DNA of 64,000 nt. Source: Paramesorhizobium deserti (GTDB taxonomy: Bacteria; Pseudomonadota; Alphaproteobacteria; Rhizobiales; Rhizobiaceae). The notes beneath the pieces were generated by a model. The model saw nothing but the letters and a program-made list of their open reading frames with translations. It ran no database searches and was not told where the DNA came from. The translations under genes and the position numbers were made by a program. Location: positions 248,001 through 312,000 of the forward strand of contig NZ_LNTU01000001.1 in NCBI RefSeq assembly GCF_001558695.1. Reading direction: 5' to 3'. Position 1 is the first letter of the stretch; the number at the start of each line of letters is the position of its first letter. Shown piece by piece: positions 22,651 to 32,270 of the stretch.

Positions 22651-23676
22651 ATGAACGCGATTTTCCCCGCCCCCGCCGCCACCATCGACCATCGCTCCTG
22701 GCTCAAGATCCTCTCCAACTACCGAAAGCCCGATCGCCTGCGTAGCGTCTTCGAACTGGCGGTGACCATCATCCCGTTCGCCGCGCTCTGGGCGCTTTCC
22801 GGCGCGGCCGTCCATTACGGCTTCTGGTGGGGCCTGCTGCTGACCATTCCGGCGGCGGGCTTCCTGCTCAGGCTGTTCATGATCCAGCACGATTGCGGCC
22901 ACGGGGCGTTTTTCGCCCATCGCCAAGCGGATGACTGGATCGGCCGGGCAATCGGCGTATTGACGCTCACGCCCTATGACTACTGGAAGCGCACGCATGC
23001 CATCCATCATGCCTCCGCCGGCAATCTCGACGAGCGCGGTGTCGGCGACATCACGACGCTGACCGTCAGCGAATATCGCGCCCTGTCACGCTGGGGCCAG
23101 CTCCAATACCGGCTTTACCGCAACCCGATCGTCATGTTCGTCATCGGGCCGGTGTGGGTTTTCCTGCTCAAGCAAAGGCTGCCCTTCGGCATGATGCGTT
23201 CAGGCACTGAGCCCTGGATCTCGACGATGGCGACCAATCTGGCCATCGCCGTTCTGGCGGCTGGCCTGATCTGGCTGATCGGGATCGGCCCATTTCTATT
23301 GGTGCATCTGCCGATCGTGCTTCTGGCAAGTACAGCCGGCATCTGGCTGTTCTACGTCCAGCACCAGTTCGAGGACACGCAATGGTCCGAAGGGACCGAA
23401 TGGCAGTTCCAGCAGTCCGCCCTGCACGGTTCGTCCTATTACGATCTGCCGGGCGCGCTGCAATGGCTGACCGCCAATATCGGCATCCACCATGTCCACC
23501 ATCTGTCGAGCAGGGTTCCCTATTACCGGCTTCCAGAAGTGCTCAGGGATTATCCCGAACTACGCGACATCGGCCGCATCACCATTCCAGAAAGCCTGCG
23601 CTGCGTGAGGCTCGTGCTCTGGGATGAGAAGGGCAAGCGCCTCGTCTCGTTCCGCGAGGCGCGCGCGCTGGCCTAG
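22651..23676 (+). CDS. Membrane fatty-acid desaturase
   Basis: A 341-residue integral membrane di-iron desaturase. All three histidine boxes are present: H-D-C-G-H near residue 80, H-A-I-H-H near 117, and H-H-V-H-H near 280. Four hydrophobic segments pack between them. The box types (HDCGH, HxxHH, HxxHH) and length fit the delta-12/omega-6-like acyl-lipid desaturases of bacteria. It would introduce a double bond into membrane acyl chains, needing a ferredoxin or cytochrome donor not encoded here. It overlaps the convergent GST gene by four bases at the stops. Confidence 0.9.
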   Translation: MNAIFPAPAATIDHRSWLKILSNYRKPDRLRSVFELAVTIIPFAALWALSGAAVHYGFWWGLLLTIPAAGFLLRLFMIQHDCGHGAFFAHRQADDWIGRAIGVLTLTPYDYWKRTHAIHHASAGNLDERGVGDITTLTVSEYRALSRWGQLQYRLYRNPIVMFVIGPVWVFLLKQRLPFGMMRSGTEPWISTMATNLAIAVLAAGLIWLIGIGPFLLVHLPIVLLASTAGIWLFYVQHQFEDTQWSEGTEWQFQQSALHGSSYYDLPGALQWLTANIGIHHVHHLSSRVPYYRLPEVLRDYPELRDIGRITIPESLRCVRLVLWDEKGKRLVSFREARALA

Positions 23677-24353
23677 AGAAAGATCTGCGTCTGCTCCGGC
23701 AGGCCGTATGCCAGGCTCAGCATTTCCTGCGGATATCGGGGAGATCGTATGGTTGCACTATTTGAGAGCCGCAAATACCAGTCGGCGAGCTTCGGGCAAT
23801 CAGCCGGCACCGGAACCCCGTAGAACTGATCGACGAACTCGATCAGCGCCATTGCCACGCAATCGGCGATCGTGTGCCTGCTGCCGTTCATAAAGGGGCC
23901 TACGAACTTCGCCTCTCCCACGCGAAGCTTGCTCGCAAAGCGCTCGGCTCCGATCAAGGCCGCCTCAGCGCTTGGCGTGTGACGTTCGGCGTTCACGCGA
24001 CTTCCCTGCCGCGCCCATAGCCCGAAGAAGCTTGTAGCCTCGTCAAAGATGGCGACGAGCTCACGCGTCCGTGCACGGTCTTCCGAGGTTTCTCCAAGCA
24101 TATTCGGAAAGGGATAGCGCTCCTCCAGATATTCGAGAATTGCGATGGACTGCCCGATCAACATCCCGTTGCCAGTGTCCAGAACGGGTAGGGAATGCGC
24201 AGGGTTCAGCTTGAAAAGGAAATTCTCGGGCCAGAGCTCCGGCTGATGCGGGAACTCCACTTCGATCTGTTCGATGTCAGTGATGCCCTTTTCGGCAAGG
24301 TACAACGCAACACGACGGGGGTACGGTCCCCAAGGAAAATTATATAGCTTCAC
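23673..24353 (-). CDS. Glutathione S-transferase family protein
   Basis: A 226-residue soluble GST. The N-terminal thioredoxin fold runs from the strand K-L-Y-N-F to the cis-Pro segment N-P-A-H-S-L-P-V-L (near residue 50) and the glutathione-contacting S-I-A-I-L-E-Y-L-E (near 72). An all-helical C-terminal domain with the conserved I-A-D-C-V-A-M (N-capping box, near 165) follows. A GTG start at 24353 is chosen: it directly begins the first strand and has AGGAGA at a good distance, whereas the ATG at 24404 adds an atypical leader. Substrate unknown. Confidence 0.87.
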   Translation of the reverse strand: MKLYNFPWGPYPRRVALYLAEKGITDIEQIEVEFPHQPELWPENFLFKLNPAHSLPVLDTGNGMLIGQSIAILEYLEERYPFPNMLGETSEDRARTRELVAIFDEATSFFGLWARQGSRVNAERHTPSAEAALIGAERFASKLRVGEAKFVGPFMNGSRHTIADCVAMALIEFVDQFYGVPVPADCPKLADWYLRLSNSATIRSPRYPQEMLSLAYGLPEQTQIFL

Positions 24354-24560
24354 GAGGTTCTCCTGACATCTGCGGCGGATTGCGTTCACCTCGATGGATC
24401 TCAAGCAAGATCACGCCACCTCATAAGTTACGTGATAGGGCAAAAGCCCATATCATGCAACATTCTTTGTTACGAGAAGAATGGGCGACCAGAATGGGAA
24501 GTGCTCAGGATACCAATGCCCTTGAGACGACAGAGCATTCAGGGACAGCGGAGCGGGTGG

Positions 24561-25916
24561 TCAACCCTTGGCATAGCCGGATCTGACAATGCCATGGCGC
24601 TGCAGCTTGTCGTAAAAGGTCTTGCGGGGGATGCCCAACGCCTCGACCGTGGCTTTGACATCGCCGCTATTCTCGGCGAGCGCTTGGCGGATCAGCTCCG
24701 CCTCAAAGCGCTCGACCCGCTGCGGCAGGGAAAGATCCTCGCCGTCGCCGCCGGCCTGTCCGACTGCCGCAGGCGTTTCGGTCAGCCCAAGGGCGAAACG
24801 TTCGGCAAAATGCGCCAGCTCCCGGACATTGCCCGGCCAGTCATGGGCGATGAGATGACGCCTGATCCCGTCGGTCACATCAGGCGGATCGACATGGAAG
24901 CGGGTTGTGGCACGGTTGAGGAAATGCGCGAAGAGCAGCGGGATGTCTTCCTTGCGCTTGCGCAAGGGCGGGATCGAAACCGTTACCACATTCAGCCGGT
25001 AATAGAGGTCCTCGCGGAAATCGCCGCGTGCGGCGGGATCGCCCAAGTCTACCTTGGAGGCGGCGACGACACGCAGGTCGAGCGGGCGCACCTCGTTGCT
25101 GCCGAGCGGAGTGATCTCGCGCTTTTCCAGAACACGCAGCAGCTTCACCTGCGCGGCAAGCGGCATGCTCTCGATCTCGTCGAGAAACAGCGTGCCGCCG
25201 CTCGAATGCTCGATACGGCCGATCCGCTTCTTCTGCGCGCCGGTGAAGGCGCCCGCCTCATGGCCGAACAATTCGCTCTCGATCACCGTTTCGGGCAACG
25301 CGCCACAATTCAAGGCGACGAAATGGCCAGTGCGCCGGCGGCTCCAGCGGTGCAGAAGATCGGCGACGACCTCCTTGCCGCTGCCGGTCTCGCCCGCCAC
25401 CAGCACGTCCACATCGGCATCGGCGATCTGCCGCAGCGTGCGGCGCAGGCGCTCCATCGATGGCGTCTGGCCGATCAACGGAAGCTCGTCCTCCGCCGCT
25501 TGCGCCGCGCGGCGCAGTTCGCGGTTCTCAAGCACCAGCCGGCGCTTCTCGACAGCACGCCGCACGCTCTGGACAAGCCTCTCGGCCGGATAGGGCTTGG
25601 CGATGAAATCATAGGCGCCCTCCTGCATCGCCTCGACCGCCATGGCGATATCGCCGTGGCCGGTGATCAAGATGACGGGCAGATCGACATCAATCTCCTT
25701 CAGCTTACGGAAGAGCTGAAAGCCGTCGATGCGCGGCATGCGGATATCGGTGACGACGATGCCCTCGAAATCCGCATCGACGTGGTCGAGCGCGGCCCTC
25801 GCCCCGTCGAAGGCGAGAACTTCGAACCCGGCGAGTTCCAATGTCTGCGCGTTGGCACGGCGCAGCGTCTCGTCGTCATCGACGAAAGCGATCTTCGCGC
25901 GGGTTTCGCCGCTCAT
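24561..25916 (-). CDS. dctD: DctD, sigma-54-dependent response regulator
   Basis: A 451-residue NtrC-type activator: receiver domain (about 1-125, phosphorylated Asp near residue 54 in V-T-D-I-R-M-P), AAA+ domain (about 145-375) with Walker A G-E-T-G-S-G-K-E near 175, the sigma-54-contacting G-A-F-T-G-A near 222, and Walker B T-L-F-L-D-E-I-E, then a Fis-type HTH at the C-terminus ([15 protein letters not shown]). In the Dct system it is activated by DctB and turns on dctA from a -24/-12 promoter, which is present at 27904-27920. Its ATG overlaps the dctB stop (ATGA). Full length and intact. Confidence 0.93.
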   Translation of the reverse strand: MSGETRAKIAFVDDDETLRRANAQTLELAGFEVLAFDGARAALDHVDADFEGIVVTDIRMPRIDGFQLFRKLKEIDVDLPVILITGHGDIAMAVEAMQEGAYDFIAKPYPAERLVQSVRRAVEKRRLVLENRELRRAAQAAEDELPLIGQTPSMERLRRTLRQIADADVDVLVAGETGSGKEVVADLLHRWSRRRTGHFVALNCGALPETVIESELFGHEAGAFTGAQKKRIGRIEHSSGGTLFLDEIESMPLAAQVKLLRVLEKREITPLGSNEVRPLDLRVVAASKVDLGDPAARGDFREDLYYRLNVVTVSIPPLRKRKEDIPLLFAHFLNRATTRFHVDPPDVTDGIRRHLIAHDWPGNVRELAHFAERFALGLTETPAAVGQAGGDGEDLSLPQRVERFEAELIRQALAENSGDVKATVEALGIPRKTFYDKLQRHGIVRSGYAKG

Positions 25917-27736
25917 TGCATACTCCTCAGATAAATGGTGAAGCGGGTGCCCTGCCCCGGAGCGCTCTCGACCTCGAGACGGCCGCCGAATTCGGTGATG
26001 ATGTCGTTGCAGATGACGTGACCGAGGCCGAGGCCACCCTTCTTTGTCGTGGTGAAGGGCGTGAACAGGCGTTCCATCACTTCGGGCGGAATGCCGGGAC
26101 CGTTATCGGCGACGACAAGCTCGGTCTCGTCCCCATGTCGGCGCCAGGTGAGATCGACTCGGCCATCCGCCTGCCCTTCCATGGCCTCCATCGCGTTCTG
26201 GATGAGATTGACCAGAACCTGTTCCAGCCGCACCCGGTTACCCATGACACGGATATCCGGCGGCGGGATATCGCAGGCAAGCTCCACGCCCTGCTGGCGC
26301 AGACGGTTATTGAGCAGCAGGAAAGCGCCGTCCATGGCCTCGGCAACGCTGGTCGGTTCCACGCCGCCGGTGCCCTTGCGCGAGAACGTGCGCAAACCGT
26401 CGGCGATGGTGCCGATGCGCTCGGTGAGGGATGCGATGGTCGAAAGGTTCTCGCTGGCGGCCTCCGGCTCCTTTCGCTCCAGAAAGGTGCGGGCGTTGTC
26501 TGCATAGCTGCGGATCGCCGCGACAGGCTGGTTGATCTCATGGGTGATACCCGCCGCCACCTGCCCGAGAATGGCCAGCCGATTGGCCTGAGCCAGTTCC
26601 TCGCGCACCTCCTGCAGACGCATGACGGTCTTCTGGCGTTCCTCGACCTCGAATTCGAGGCGCTTATTGGTGGCGCTCAGCTCCGCCGTACGCTCGCTGA
26701 CGCGCTGTTCCAGCTCCTCGCGCGCCGCGCGCGCCTCAGCCGCACGGCGCAGGATGCGCTGATGCCGATAGAGCAGCCACGCCGCCAGCGCCAGGACCGG
26801 GATCAGGCCCAGCACGGCGAGCGAGCGCGCCTCGCGCACGCCGGCGCGGACCTCCTGCGCGGCCGGCGCCAGCATATGCAAAGTCCAGGCGGTGGTCGGC
26901 ACCGGCACGGCGACCCGAATGAAATCCGCCAACCGCGCATCCGGCAGCGTCGCCTTGACGATATCGGGCTGCTCCTCGGCGGTGTGAGGGACGACGGGAA
27001 GCGTTGCCAGCGGCGCATCGCCGAATTGCAGGCTATCGCGCAATGCCGCCTGGGATTGCGGCGGAATATCCACAAGCGACATGAAGCGCCACTGCGGAAT
27101 GCTCGTCACCAGCACGACGCCGTGACCGTCGGTCACATAGGAAGCGCCTGATGCATTGCGCCAATCCGCCTCCACCTGATCGAACTCCAGCTTGACGACG
27201 ATGACGCCAAGCACGCCCTGCGGCCCCTCGACCCGCCGCGAGATATAAAGGCCGGGGCGGAGACTGGCGGTGCCGAGCGCATAATATTCCGCCGCGCCCA
27301 ATTTGACCGCCGTGCTGTAATAGGGCCGGAACGCATAATCATGGCCGACGAAACTCGTCGGCGTGCGCCAGTTGCTGGCGGCGACGGCAAGACCCTTCTT
27401 GTCGAGGATATAGATGACCGCCGCCCCGGTCTCGCCGATCAGGCCCTCGAGTTTCCGGTCGAGCCCGTGGAACAGCGCCGGATCGCCGGATGCAAGCGCG
27501 GTGCTCACGTCCCTATCCTGGGCAAGGACGAAAGGCACGGAGCGCTGTTTCTCCAGCACGGTGCGCAGCACGACGGCATTGAGCGTCGCCGCATTGCGCG
27601 CGCGGGCATCGAGCGTCCGGTAGGCCTGCTCCCGGCCATAATCGCCGGCAAGCCACAGGGCGGCGAGCAGAGCCGCGGCGGCAAGAAGCGCGTAAACGGT
27701 CCACTGTATCGCGGCGCGGGAGAGAGAGGCGTTCAT
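25913..27736 (-). CDS. dctB: DctB, C4-dicarboxylate sensor histidine kinase
   Basis: A 607-residue inner-membrane kinase. TM1 at about residues 10-32, a periplasmic double-PDC sensing domain (about 35-280) that binds succinate-like acids, TM2 at about 290-310, a coiled linker, then the HisKA region with H-E-I-N-Q-P (phosphorylated His near residue 398) and HATPase boxes N-A-M-E-A-M, D-N-G-P-G-I-P and G-L-G-L-G-H. ATG 27736 gives the normal short cytosolic start; the ORF to 27829 adds a leader that overlaps the promoter region. It pairs with dctD and is divergent from the transporter gene dctA, the classical rhizobial arrangement. Confidence 0.92.
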   Translation of the reverse strand: MNASLSRAAIQWTVYALLAAAALLAALWLAGDYGREQAYRTLDARARNAATLNAVVLRTVLEKQRSVPFVLAQDRDVSTALASGDPALFHGLDRKLEGLIGETGAAVIYILDKKGLAVAASNWRTPTSFVGHDYAFRPYYSTAVKLGAAEYYALGTASLRPGLYISRRVEGPQGVLGVIVVKLEFDQVEADWRNASGASYVTDGHGVVLVTSIPQWRFMSLVDIPPQSQAALRDSLQFGDAPLATLPVVPHTAEEQPDIVKATLPDARLADFIRVAVPVPTTAWTLHMLAPAAQEVRAGVREARSLAVLGLIPVLALAAWLLYRHQRILRRAAEARAAREELEQRVSERTAELSATNKRLEFEVEERQKTVMRLQEVREELAQANRLAILGQVAAGITHEINQPVAAIRSYADNARTFLERKEPEAASENLSTIASLTERIGTIADGLRTFSRKGTGGVEPTSVAEAMDGAFLLLNNRLRQQGVELACDIPPPDIRVMGNRVRLEQVLVNLIQNAMEAMEGQADGRVDLTWRRHGDETELVVADNGPGIPPEVMERLFTPFTTTKKGGLGLGHVICNDIITEFGGRLEVESAPGQGTRFTIYLRSMQ

Positions 27737-27762
27737 GTTTGAGCGATCGGTCGAGAACGGGC

Positions 27763-27829
27763 GCACATAATGCCGCGAATGTGCAGAAATCCAGACGAAA
27801 CACAAGGACAATCGTCCGAATTTTCGCAC
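27763..27829. promoter_or_regulatory. Candidate DctD upstream activator sites
   Basis: Two dyads lie 75-140 bases before the sigma-54 promoter: GCACAT (27763-27768) with ATGTGC (27779-27784), and GTGCAGAAAT (27781-27790) with ATTTTCGCAC (27820-27829). Tandem sites at this distance are what a DctD-type enhancer needs. Assignment is by position and symmetry only. Confidence 0.45.
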
Positions 27830-27903
27830 AAGCTTCCAAGCCAGCGGCGAACAGCCTTCTTCTTCTCACAATGAAATCAATTGTTTACCTATAAGGCAAA
27901 AGT

Positions 27904-27920
27904 TTGGCACGGCGATTGCT
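27904..27920 (+). promoter_or_regulatory. Sigma-54 (-24/-12) promoter of dctA
   Basis: TTGGCACG (27904-27911), 4 bases, TTGCT (27916-27920): GG at -24 and GC at -12 with the correct spacing and an essentially perfect consensus. Transcription should start near 27931, giving a leader of about 95 bases before dctA. Confidence 0.9.
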
Positions 27921-28025
27921 CCAGGGAAGCACCACGCGGGCGGTGAAACGCCCGCATGTTCAGGAATCCTGGAAATCGGCGGAGGAGCTGTCGAGCGCCG
28001 GGGTTCGTATCCACCGGAGGAACTC

Positions 28026-29351
28026 ATGAGCCCGACACAGTTGAGCGCGGAAAGCCCGCGCGGAAAAACCCCTATCTACGGCCATCTCTACGTGCAGGTG
28101 CTGGTGGCGATCGCGGCCGGCATCGCGCTCGGCCATTTCTATCCCGATCTCGGCGCCAGCCTGAAGCCGCTCGGCGACGCCTTCATCAAGCTTGTCAAGA
28201 TGATCATCGCTCCCGTCATCTTCCTGACGGTCGCGACCGGCATCGCGGGCATGTCGGACCTGCAGAAGGTCGGCCGCGTCGCCGGCAAGGCGATGCTCTA
28301 TTTCCTGACCTTCTCGACGCTGGCGCTGATCGTCGGCCTGATCGTCGCCAATGTCATCCAGCCCGGCAGCGGCATGCATATCAATCCGTCCTCGCTCGAC
28401 GCGAATGCCGTGGCCAACTACGCCGAGAAGGCCCATGAGCAGAGCATCACCGGCTTCCTGACCAACATCATTCCCTCGACCATCGTCGGCGCTTTCGCCT
28501 CGGGCGATATTCTGCAGGTGCTGTTCTTCTCCGTCCTATTCGGCATCGCGCTCGGCATGGTCGGCGAAAAAGGTGCGCCGGTTCTCAACTTCCTGCAGGC
28601 GCTTTCGGCCCCGATCTTCAAGCTGGTGGCGATCCTGATGAAAGCCGCTCCCATCGGCGCCTTCGGCGCGATGGCCTTCACCATTGGCAAATACGGCATC
28701 GAGTCCATCGCCAACCTGGCAATGCTGGTCGGCACCTTCTACCTGACCTCACTGCTGTTCGTGCTCGTCATCCTCGGCGCAGTGGCGCGCTATAACGGCT
28801 TCTCGATCCTGGCGCTCATCCGCTATATCAAGGAGGAGTTGCTGCTCGTGCTGGGCACCAGCTCGTCGGAAGCGGCCCTGCCCACGCTGATGGAGAAAAT
28901 GGAAAAGGCGGGCTGCAAGAAGTCCGTCGTCGGCCTCGTCGTGCCGACCGGCTACTCCTTCAACCTCGACGGCACCAACATCTACATGACGCTGGCGGCC
29001 CTGTTCATCGCGCAGGCGATGGATATTCCGCTCTCGATCGGCGATCAGATCCTGCTGTTGCTCGTGGCCATGCTGAGCTCGAAGGGCGCGGCGGGCATCA
29101 CCGGCGCGGGCTTCATTACGCTTGCCGCCACGCTCTCGGTCGTTCCCGCCGTTCCGGTGGCGGGCATGGCGCTGATCCTCGGTATCGACCGTTTCATGTC
29201 GGAATGCCGGGCGCTGACCAACCTCGTCGGCAACGCGGTCGCGACCATCGTCGTGGCACGCTGGGAAAAGGAGCTCGACACGGAGAAGCTCGCCGCGGCC
29301 ATGAGCGGCAATCCGCTTCCGGCACCGGAGGTGCTGCAGCCCGCCGAATGA
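28026..29351 (+). CDS. dctA: DctA, C4-dicarboxylate/cation symporter
   Basis: A 441-residue inner-membrane transporter of the dicarboxylate/amino acid:cation symporter (DAACS) family; it imports succinate, fumarate and malate. Eight hydrophobic segments and two re-entrant loops are expected. Visible signatures are the first serine-rich hairpin [10 protein letters not shown] (about residues 277-286), [10 protein letters not shown] (about 316-325) and S-K-G-A-A-G-I-T-G (near 358). An AGGAAC stretch precedes the ATG. Expression should depend on DctB/DctD and RpoN. It is followed by a strong terminator. In symbiotic rhizobia this carrier feeds bacteroids, but free-living carbon uptake is equally likely here. 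Confidence 0.95.
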   Translation: MSPTQLSAESPRGKTPIYGHLYVQVLVAIAAGIALGHFYPDLGASLKPLGDAFIKLVKMIIAPVIFLTVATGIAGMSDLQKVGRVAGKAMLYFLTFSTLALIVGLIVANVIQPGSGMHINPSSLDANAVANYAEKAHEQSITGFLTNIIPSTIVGAFASGDILQVLFFSVLFGIALGMVGEKGAPVLNFLQALSAPIFKLVAILMKAAPIGAFGAMAFTIGKYGIESIANLAMLVGTFYLTSLLFVLVILGAVARYNGFSILALIRYIKEELLLVLGTSSSEAALPTLMEKMEKAGCKKSVVGLVVPTGYSFNLDGTNIYMTLAALFIAQAMDIPLSIGDQILLLLVAMLSSKGAAGITGAGFITLAATLSVVPAVPVAGMALILGIDRFMSECRALTNLVGNAVATIVVARWEKELDTEKLAAAMSGNPLPAPEVLQPAE

Positions 29352-29382
29352 TCCTGTCCGCCACAGGCCATCGATAACGGAT

Positions 29383-29417
29383 GCCGGGCACATCGAGTGA
29401 TGTGCCCGGCTTTTTTT
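29383..29417 (+). terminator. Rho-independent terminator of dctA
   Basis: A perfect 11-bp stem (GCCGGGCACAT at 29383-29393 and its complement at 29400-29410), a 6-base loop and seven T residues, 32 bases after the dctA stop. Confidence 0.93.
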
Positions 29418-29459
29418 GATCTGTCTGCATCATCGGCACCGCCAATCAGCTCTCTCTTG

Positions 29460-29670
29460 CAAATTCTAAGGACTTGGGCAGAGCCCAAGCCCGAGAATTT
29501 GCTTTCTCCCCCACCAAGGGGGAGATAGAGCCCGCATGAACCTGCAACCAATCATCAACTCCTGCGGTTGGCAGCAAGGGCAGCGCAGCATTATCTCTCC
29601 CCTTGCGGGAGAGAAAGTGATTTCAACATCTTAGCGAAGCTAAGTGTTAGAAATCGCAAGAGAGGGGGCA
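29460..29670. repeat. Cluster of nested palindromic repeats
   Basis: At least four palindromes are packed together: CAAATTCT/AGAATTTG enclosing CTTGGGC/GCCCAAG (29460-29501); TCTCCCCC/GGGGGAGA (about 29505-29525); TCTCTCCC/GGGAGAGA (about 29594-29614); GATTTC...GAAATC enclosing CTTAGC/GCTAAG (about 29619-29655). No ORF is present in the gap 29418-29679. This is a typical resident site for short interspersed palindromes in this bacterial group. Confidence 0.65.
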
Positions 29671-29679
29671 TCCCATTTC

Positions 29680-30607
29680 CTACTCCGCCGCCTGGACGTT
29701 CGGGACCACGGGCTTGGCGAACAGCCGCCGACGGCGAATTTCACCGGGCGTGGCGAACTTGTTCTTCTTCAGCGCCGTGGTCATGTGGCTCTGGCTGGAA
29801 AAGCCGATCATCTCGGCGATGCTGGAGAGCGGCGTATCGCTCTCGCGCAGCTGCTTTTCCGCTTCGTTCAACCTCAATGTGAGGAGGTACTGATGCGGCG
29901 TCTGGCCAAAACTCTCACGAAAGGAGGTGAGGAAATGACCAGGCGAGATGCCGACCTGCGCCGCCATCTCCGCGATGGAGATCTTGTTGCAGAAATTTTC
30001 CCGGAGATAGGCCTCGATGCGGCGTGACGCCTGGTAAGAGAGCCCTCCGACTTCCTTCTTCCCGGCGCTTGTCGACATGATTGCGCAGGAGAAGCGTGGC
30101 AACCACGGTCATCAGCGCATCCAGATAACGCTCGCTGGCGGGCGCCTGCTTCTGCAATTCACCACGCAGGAGATGCGCCACCTGCAGGCATTTGGAATCG
30201 ATAATGCGGCTCACCGCCGAAAAGAGCGGCTCACTCAGTTCCGCCGAGAGTTCCTCCAGCCCTTCGAGCCTCTCCGTGGACAGCATCACCGACACGCTTT
30301 CCTTGCCGGTTGGCCAGCGGAGCACCGACTGGCTTCCCGCGGGAAAGACCAGAACCATGCCGGCGGGCGCATCGAAGATCTGGGTGACGCCCGGCCCCAG
30401 CGACCATTCCATGTCGCGGATGGCCGACAAGATCACCATGGCAAGCGGCTCGGCGGGGCGGAACAAGGCGGCTCCGGCCGGGGAAACCGCGTGGATCAGC
30501 CTTCCATCCAGCGCTGTCAGACGTTCACCGGGAAAATCCGGAAATTGCATGGCGTCGTTTCCATCATCCGCAGGAAAGGCGCGTTTGGCATCAAAAATAG
30601 TATTCAT
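29680..30607 (-). pseudogene. AraC family regulator split by a +1 frameshift
   Basis: The N-terminal sensor half (from ATG 30607, M-N-T-I-F-D-A-K-R) reads in one frame to L-L-L-R-N-H-V-D-K-R-R near 30065. The C-terminal DNA-binding half, K-K-E-V-G-G-L-S-Y-Q-A-S-R-R then two HTH motifs (I-S-I-A-E-M-A-A-Q-V-G-I-S and L-S-S-I-A-E-M-I-G-F-S-S-Q-S-H), continues in another frame to 29680. Removing one base from the CCC at 30061-30063 (GGG on the coding strand) restores a continuous protein of about 309 residues. Either a recent loss of function or a sequencing error. The last part, with the A-x-T-P-G-E-I-R-R-R ending, is otherwise intact. Confidence 0.8.
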
Positions 30608-30631
30608 TTTGTCATATCCATAAACTGCCAT

Positions 30632-31308
30632 TGAAAAATGAAGGCTGTTGCCCTTCGCTCAATAATTTCTTCATCTGCTATGAATAATTATCTTGACGAT
30701 GTTCCTTCCATTCATGGCAGGCAAACATCTCCCCCTCACGCGAAGCGCTCGTCAAAGAACACTTCTGCCAGCGGAGCAGACGCGGCTGCCCTGGTTCATC
30801 CCACGTCTTACCGGGAACGCAACTGACAATTATCGTTATTGTTGATTTACCAGTATCATCGGTCATTGCACCGATGCAACTATATGGTTAATAGAATTAA
30901 AAGAATTCAACTAAAAATTGACGATTCCGGAATTTCATGAAATCTTCGAAATGCAATAAAAACCCAATGCAGGATTTCTGGCAAGAACCGACAGATTGGA
31001 AAAGAGGAACCGCTTCATGTGCGCTGCAAGATACAGACTATCGGCGGGCCGGGAAGGATCGACACCTGTGATTCGCGTGATGATGGCTGGAAAAAGGACC
31101 AGCCAATCACCTTGCCGGGCAGAGTGATTCTCTTTTGCAGCGCCGGGAAAACATCCAATACCAGCCGCGGGCACGGCAGCGGCTTAGTCTATTTCATTGA
31201 AAAGAAAAAGGAAGGAGATATACGCAAGAACGCATCTTGATCCCAGGTCATTTGTAAGACAAAGATACCTAAAGACATTTGCAGAATCAAAATTGGATAG
31301 AGAAAAAC
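30632..31308. other. Gene-free, AT-richer intergenic region
   Basis: Nearly 680 bases with no ORF that combines a ribosome binding site and sensible composition. A 62-codon minus-strand frame (30678-30866) is open but has no recognisable motif. The stretch 30840-30960 is the most AT-rich. An AAGGAAGGAGATATAC ribosome-site-like stretch (31207-31222) is not followed by a start codon. It probably contains promoters for the araC-like remnant and the IalB-family gene. Confidence 0.4.
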
Positions 31309-31887
31309 ATGGCTATACTTTCCAAACCACGCCACCACAAACGCACGGGCCTACTTGCCGCATTCGCACTGGTTGCAGCTGCGGGCGGCACGCTCCTTCT
31401 TCCCAGTCCCGCTCCGGCGCAGAGCGAAGGACCGACCGCACTTTCCGAGACATTCGGAGACTGGCTGATCAATTGCCAGACCACCACTCAGAACGATGCG
31501 AAGAAGCGCAATTGTCAGATGACCCAGGAACAGGTCGACGGCAAGTCCGGCCAAAGGGTGCTGATGATTGCTCTCGGCGCTCCCGATGCCAAGACGGGCG
31601 TCTCCAATTCGACACTCGTCCTGCCCTTCGGGCTGGATATCTCGAAAGGCGTCCAGATCAAGGTCGATGACACCGATCTGACCAAGACCAGCATCAGCAC
31701 CTGCCTGCCGCAGGGCTGTATCGCGCCGCTCTCCTTCGACAGCAAGGCGATGGCTGCCCTGGCAAAAGGCAATCAGGCGGTGATCAGCATGACAGCCTTC
31801 AATGGCGGCCAGGACGTGAGCGGCAATATCTCGCTCAAAGGCTTTGCCGCCGCATCGTCGCGGCTGGCCGCGCTGACCAAATCCTGA
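31309..31887 (+). CDS. IalB family (invasion-associated locus B) protein
   Basis: A 192-residue exported protein. The Sec signal covers about residues 1-37 (basic start H-H-K-R-T-G, hydrophobic core, ending S-P-A-P-A-Q). The mature domain opens with the family motif F-G-D-W-L-I-N-C-Q-T, followed by a second Cys in K-R-N-C-Q-M and a C-terminal pair in S-T-C-L-P-Q-G-C, the four conserved cysteines of IalB proteins. ATG 31309 is used; a TTG at 31279 would add 10 residues before the signal. In Bartonella IalB aids erythrocyte invasion; in free-living relatives the role is unclear. A strong terminator follows. Confidence 0.9.
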   Translation: MAILSKPRHHKRTGLLAAFALVAAAGGTLLLPSPAPAQSEGPTALSETFGDWLINCQTTTQNDAKKRNCQMTQEQVDGKSGQRVLMIALGAPDAKTGVSNSTLVLPFGLDISKGVQIKVDDTDLTKTSISTCLPQGCIAPLSFDSKAMAALAKGNQAVISMTAFNGGQDVSGNISLKGFAAASSRLAALTKS

Positions 31888-31907
31888 ACCAGCGGCGATT
31901 TCACCTT

Positions 31908-31945
31908 AAAGCGCCAGGCGTAGCAAGACGCCTGGCGCTTTTCTT
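31908..31945 (+). terminator. Rho-independent terminator after the IalB-family gene
   Basis: A perfect 14-bp stem (AAAGCGCCAGGCGT at 31908-31921, complement at 31928-31941) with a 6-base loop and a TTTTCTT tail. The AAA start of the stem gives it some bidirectional character for the convergent cyd operon. Confidence 0.9.
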
Positions 31946-31976
31946 ATGAACTTGCATATCGCTTTGCGAATGCCGA

Positions 31977-32150
31977 TCACCGCTTGCGGGCGGACGCCTT
32001 GCGCGCGGCCGCGTGACGCGGACTTGTCTGAGCCGGGCGAGATCCGGATTCCTGCCGGGCCCGGTCATCCATCAGCTCATACCACATGGCATTGAGGACG
32101 GCGAAGGCGACTGCCAGCGGCAATCCGAGAAGCCAGGAAAAATACCACAT
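31977..32150 (-). CDS. cydX: CydX, small subunit of cytochrome bd oxidase
   Basis: A 57-residue single-TM protein beginning M-W-Y-F-S-W-L-L-G-L-P-L-A with N-A-M-W-Y-E-L after the membrane segment, the CydX/CbdX signature. It stabilises the CydAB oxidase. The C-terminal 25 residues are basic and probably cytosolic, longer than in E. coli (37 residues). ATG 32150 with AAGGAG 7 bases upstream is clearly right; the longer frame to 32207 is not. It is the last gene of the cyd operon, separated from cydB by 120 bases that contain repeats. Confidence 0.9.
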   Translation of the reverse strand: MWYFSWLLGLPLAVAFAVLNAMWYELMDDRARQESGSRPAQTSPRHAAARKASARKR

Positions 32151-32224
32151 GTTCGGTCTCCTTGATTGGTCATCAAGGGAGTAAGGAAGCGGGGAGCAAG
32201 GGAGCATGTTTTTGCGCCAACATA

Positions 32225-32270
32225 CTCCCCTACTCCCTTACTTCCCTATTCCCTTACTTCCCTATTCCCT
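32225..32270. repeat. 16-bp tandem repeat between cydB and cydX
   Basis: Three head-to-tail copies of a 16-base pyrimidine-rich unit: a degenerate copy at 32225-32240, then CTTCCCTATTCCCTTA at 32241-32256 and again at 32257-32270 (cut off by the cydB stop). A complementary purine-rich stretch, GGGAGTAAGGAAG, lies at 32177-32189, so a long imperfect hairpin can form between the two genes. Copy number may vary between strains. Confidence 0.7.

Noticed and set aside
24432-25934. 500-codon plus-strand ORF opposite dctD
   Set aside because: Antisense reading of a well-supported NtrC-type gene.
30678-30866. 62-codon minus-strand ORF in the gap before the IalB-family gene
   Set aside because: No ribosome binding site or recognisable motif; composition is not convincingly coding.
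32225-32270. CRISPR-like array
   Set aside because: Repeats are directly adjacent 16-mers with no spacers and there are no cas genes.
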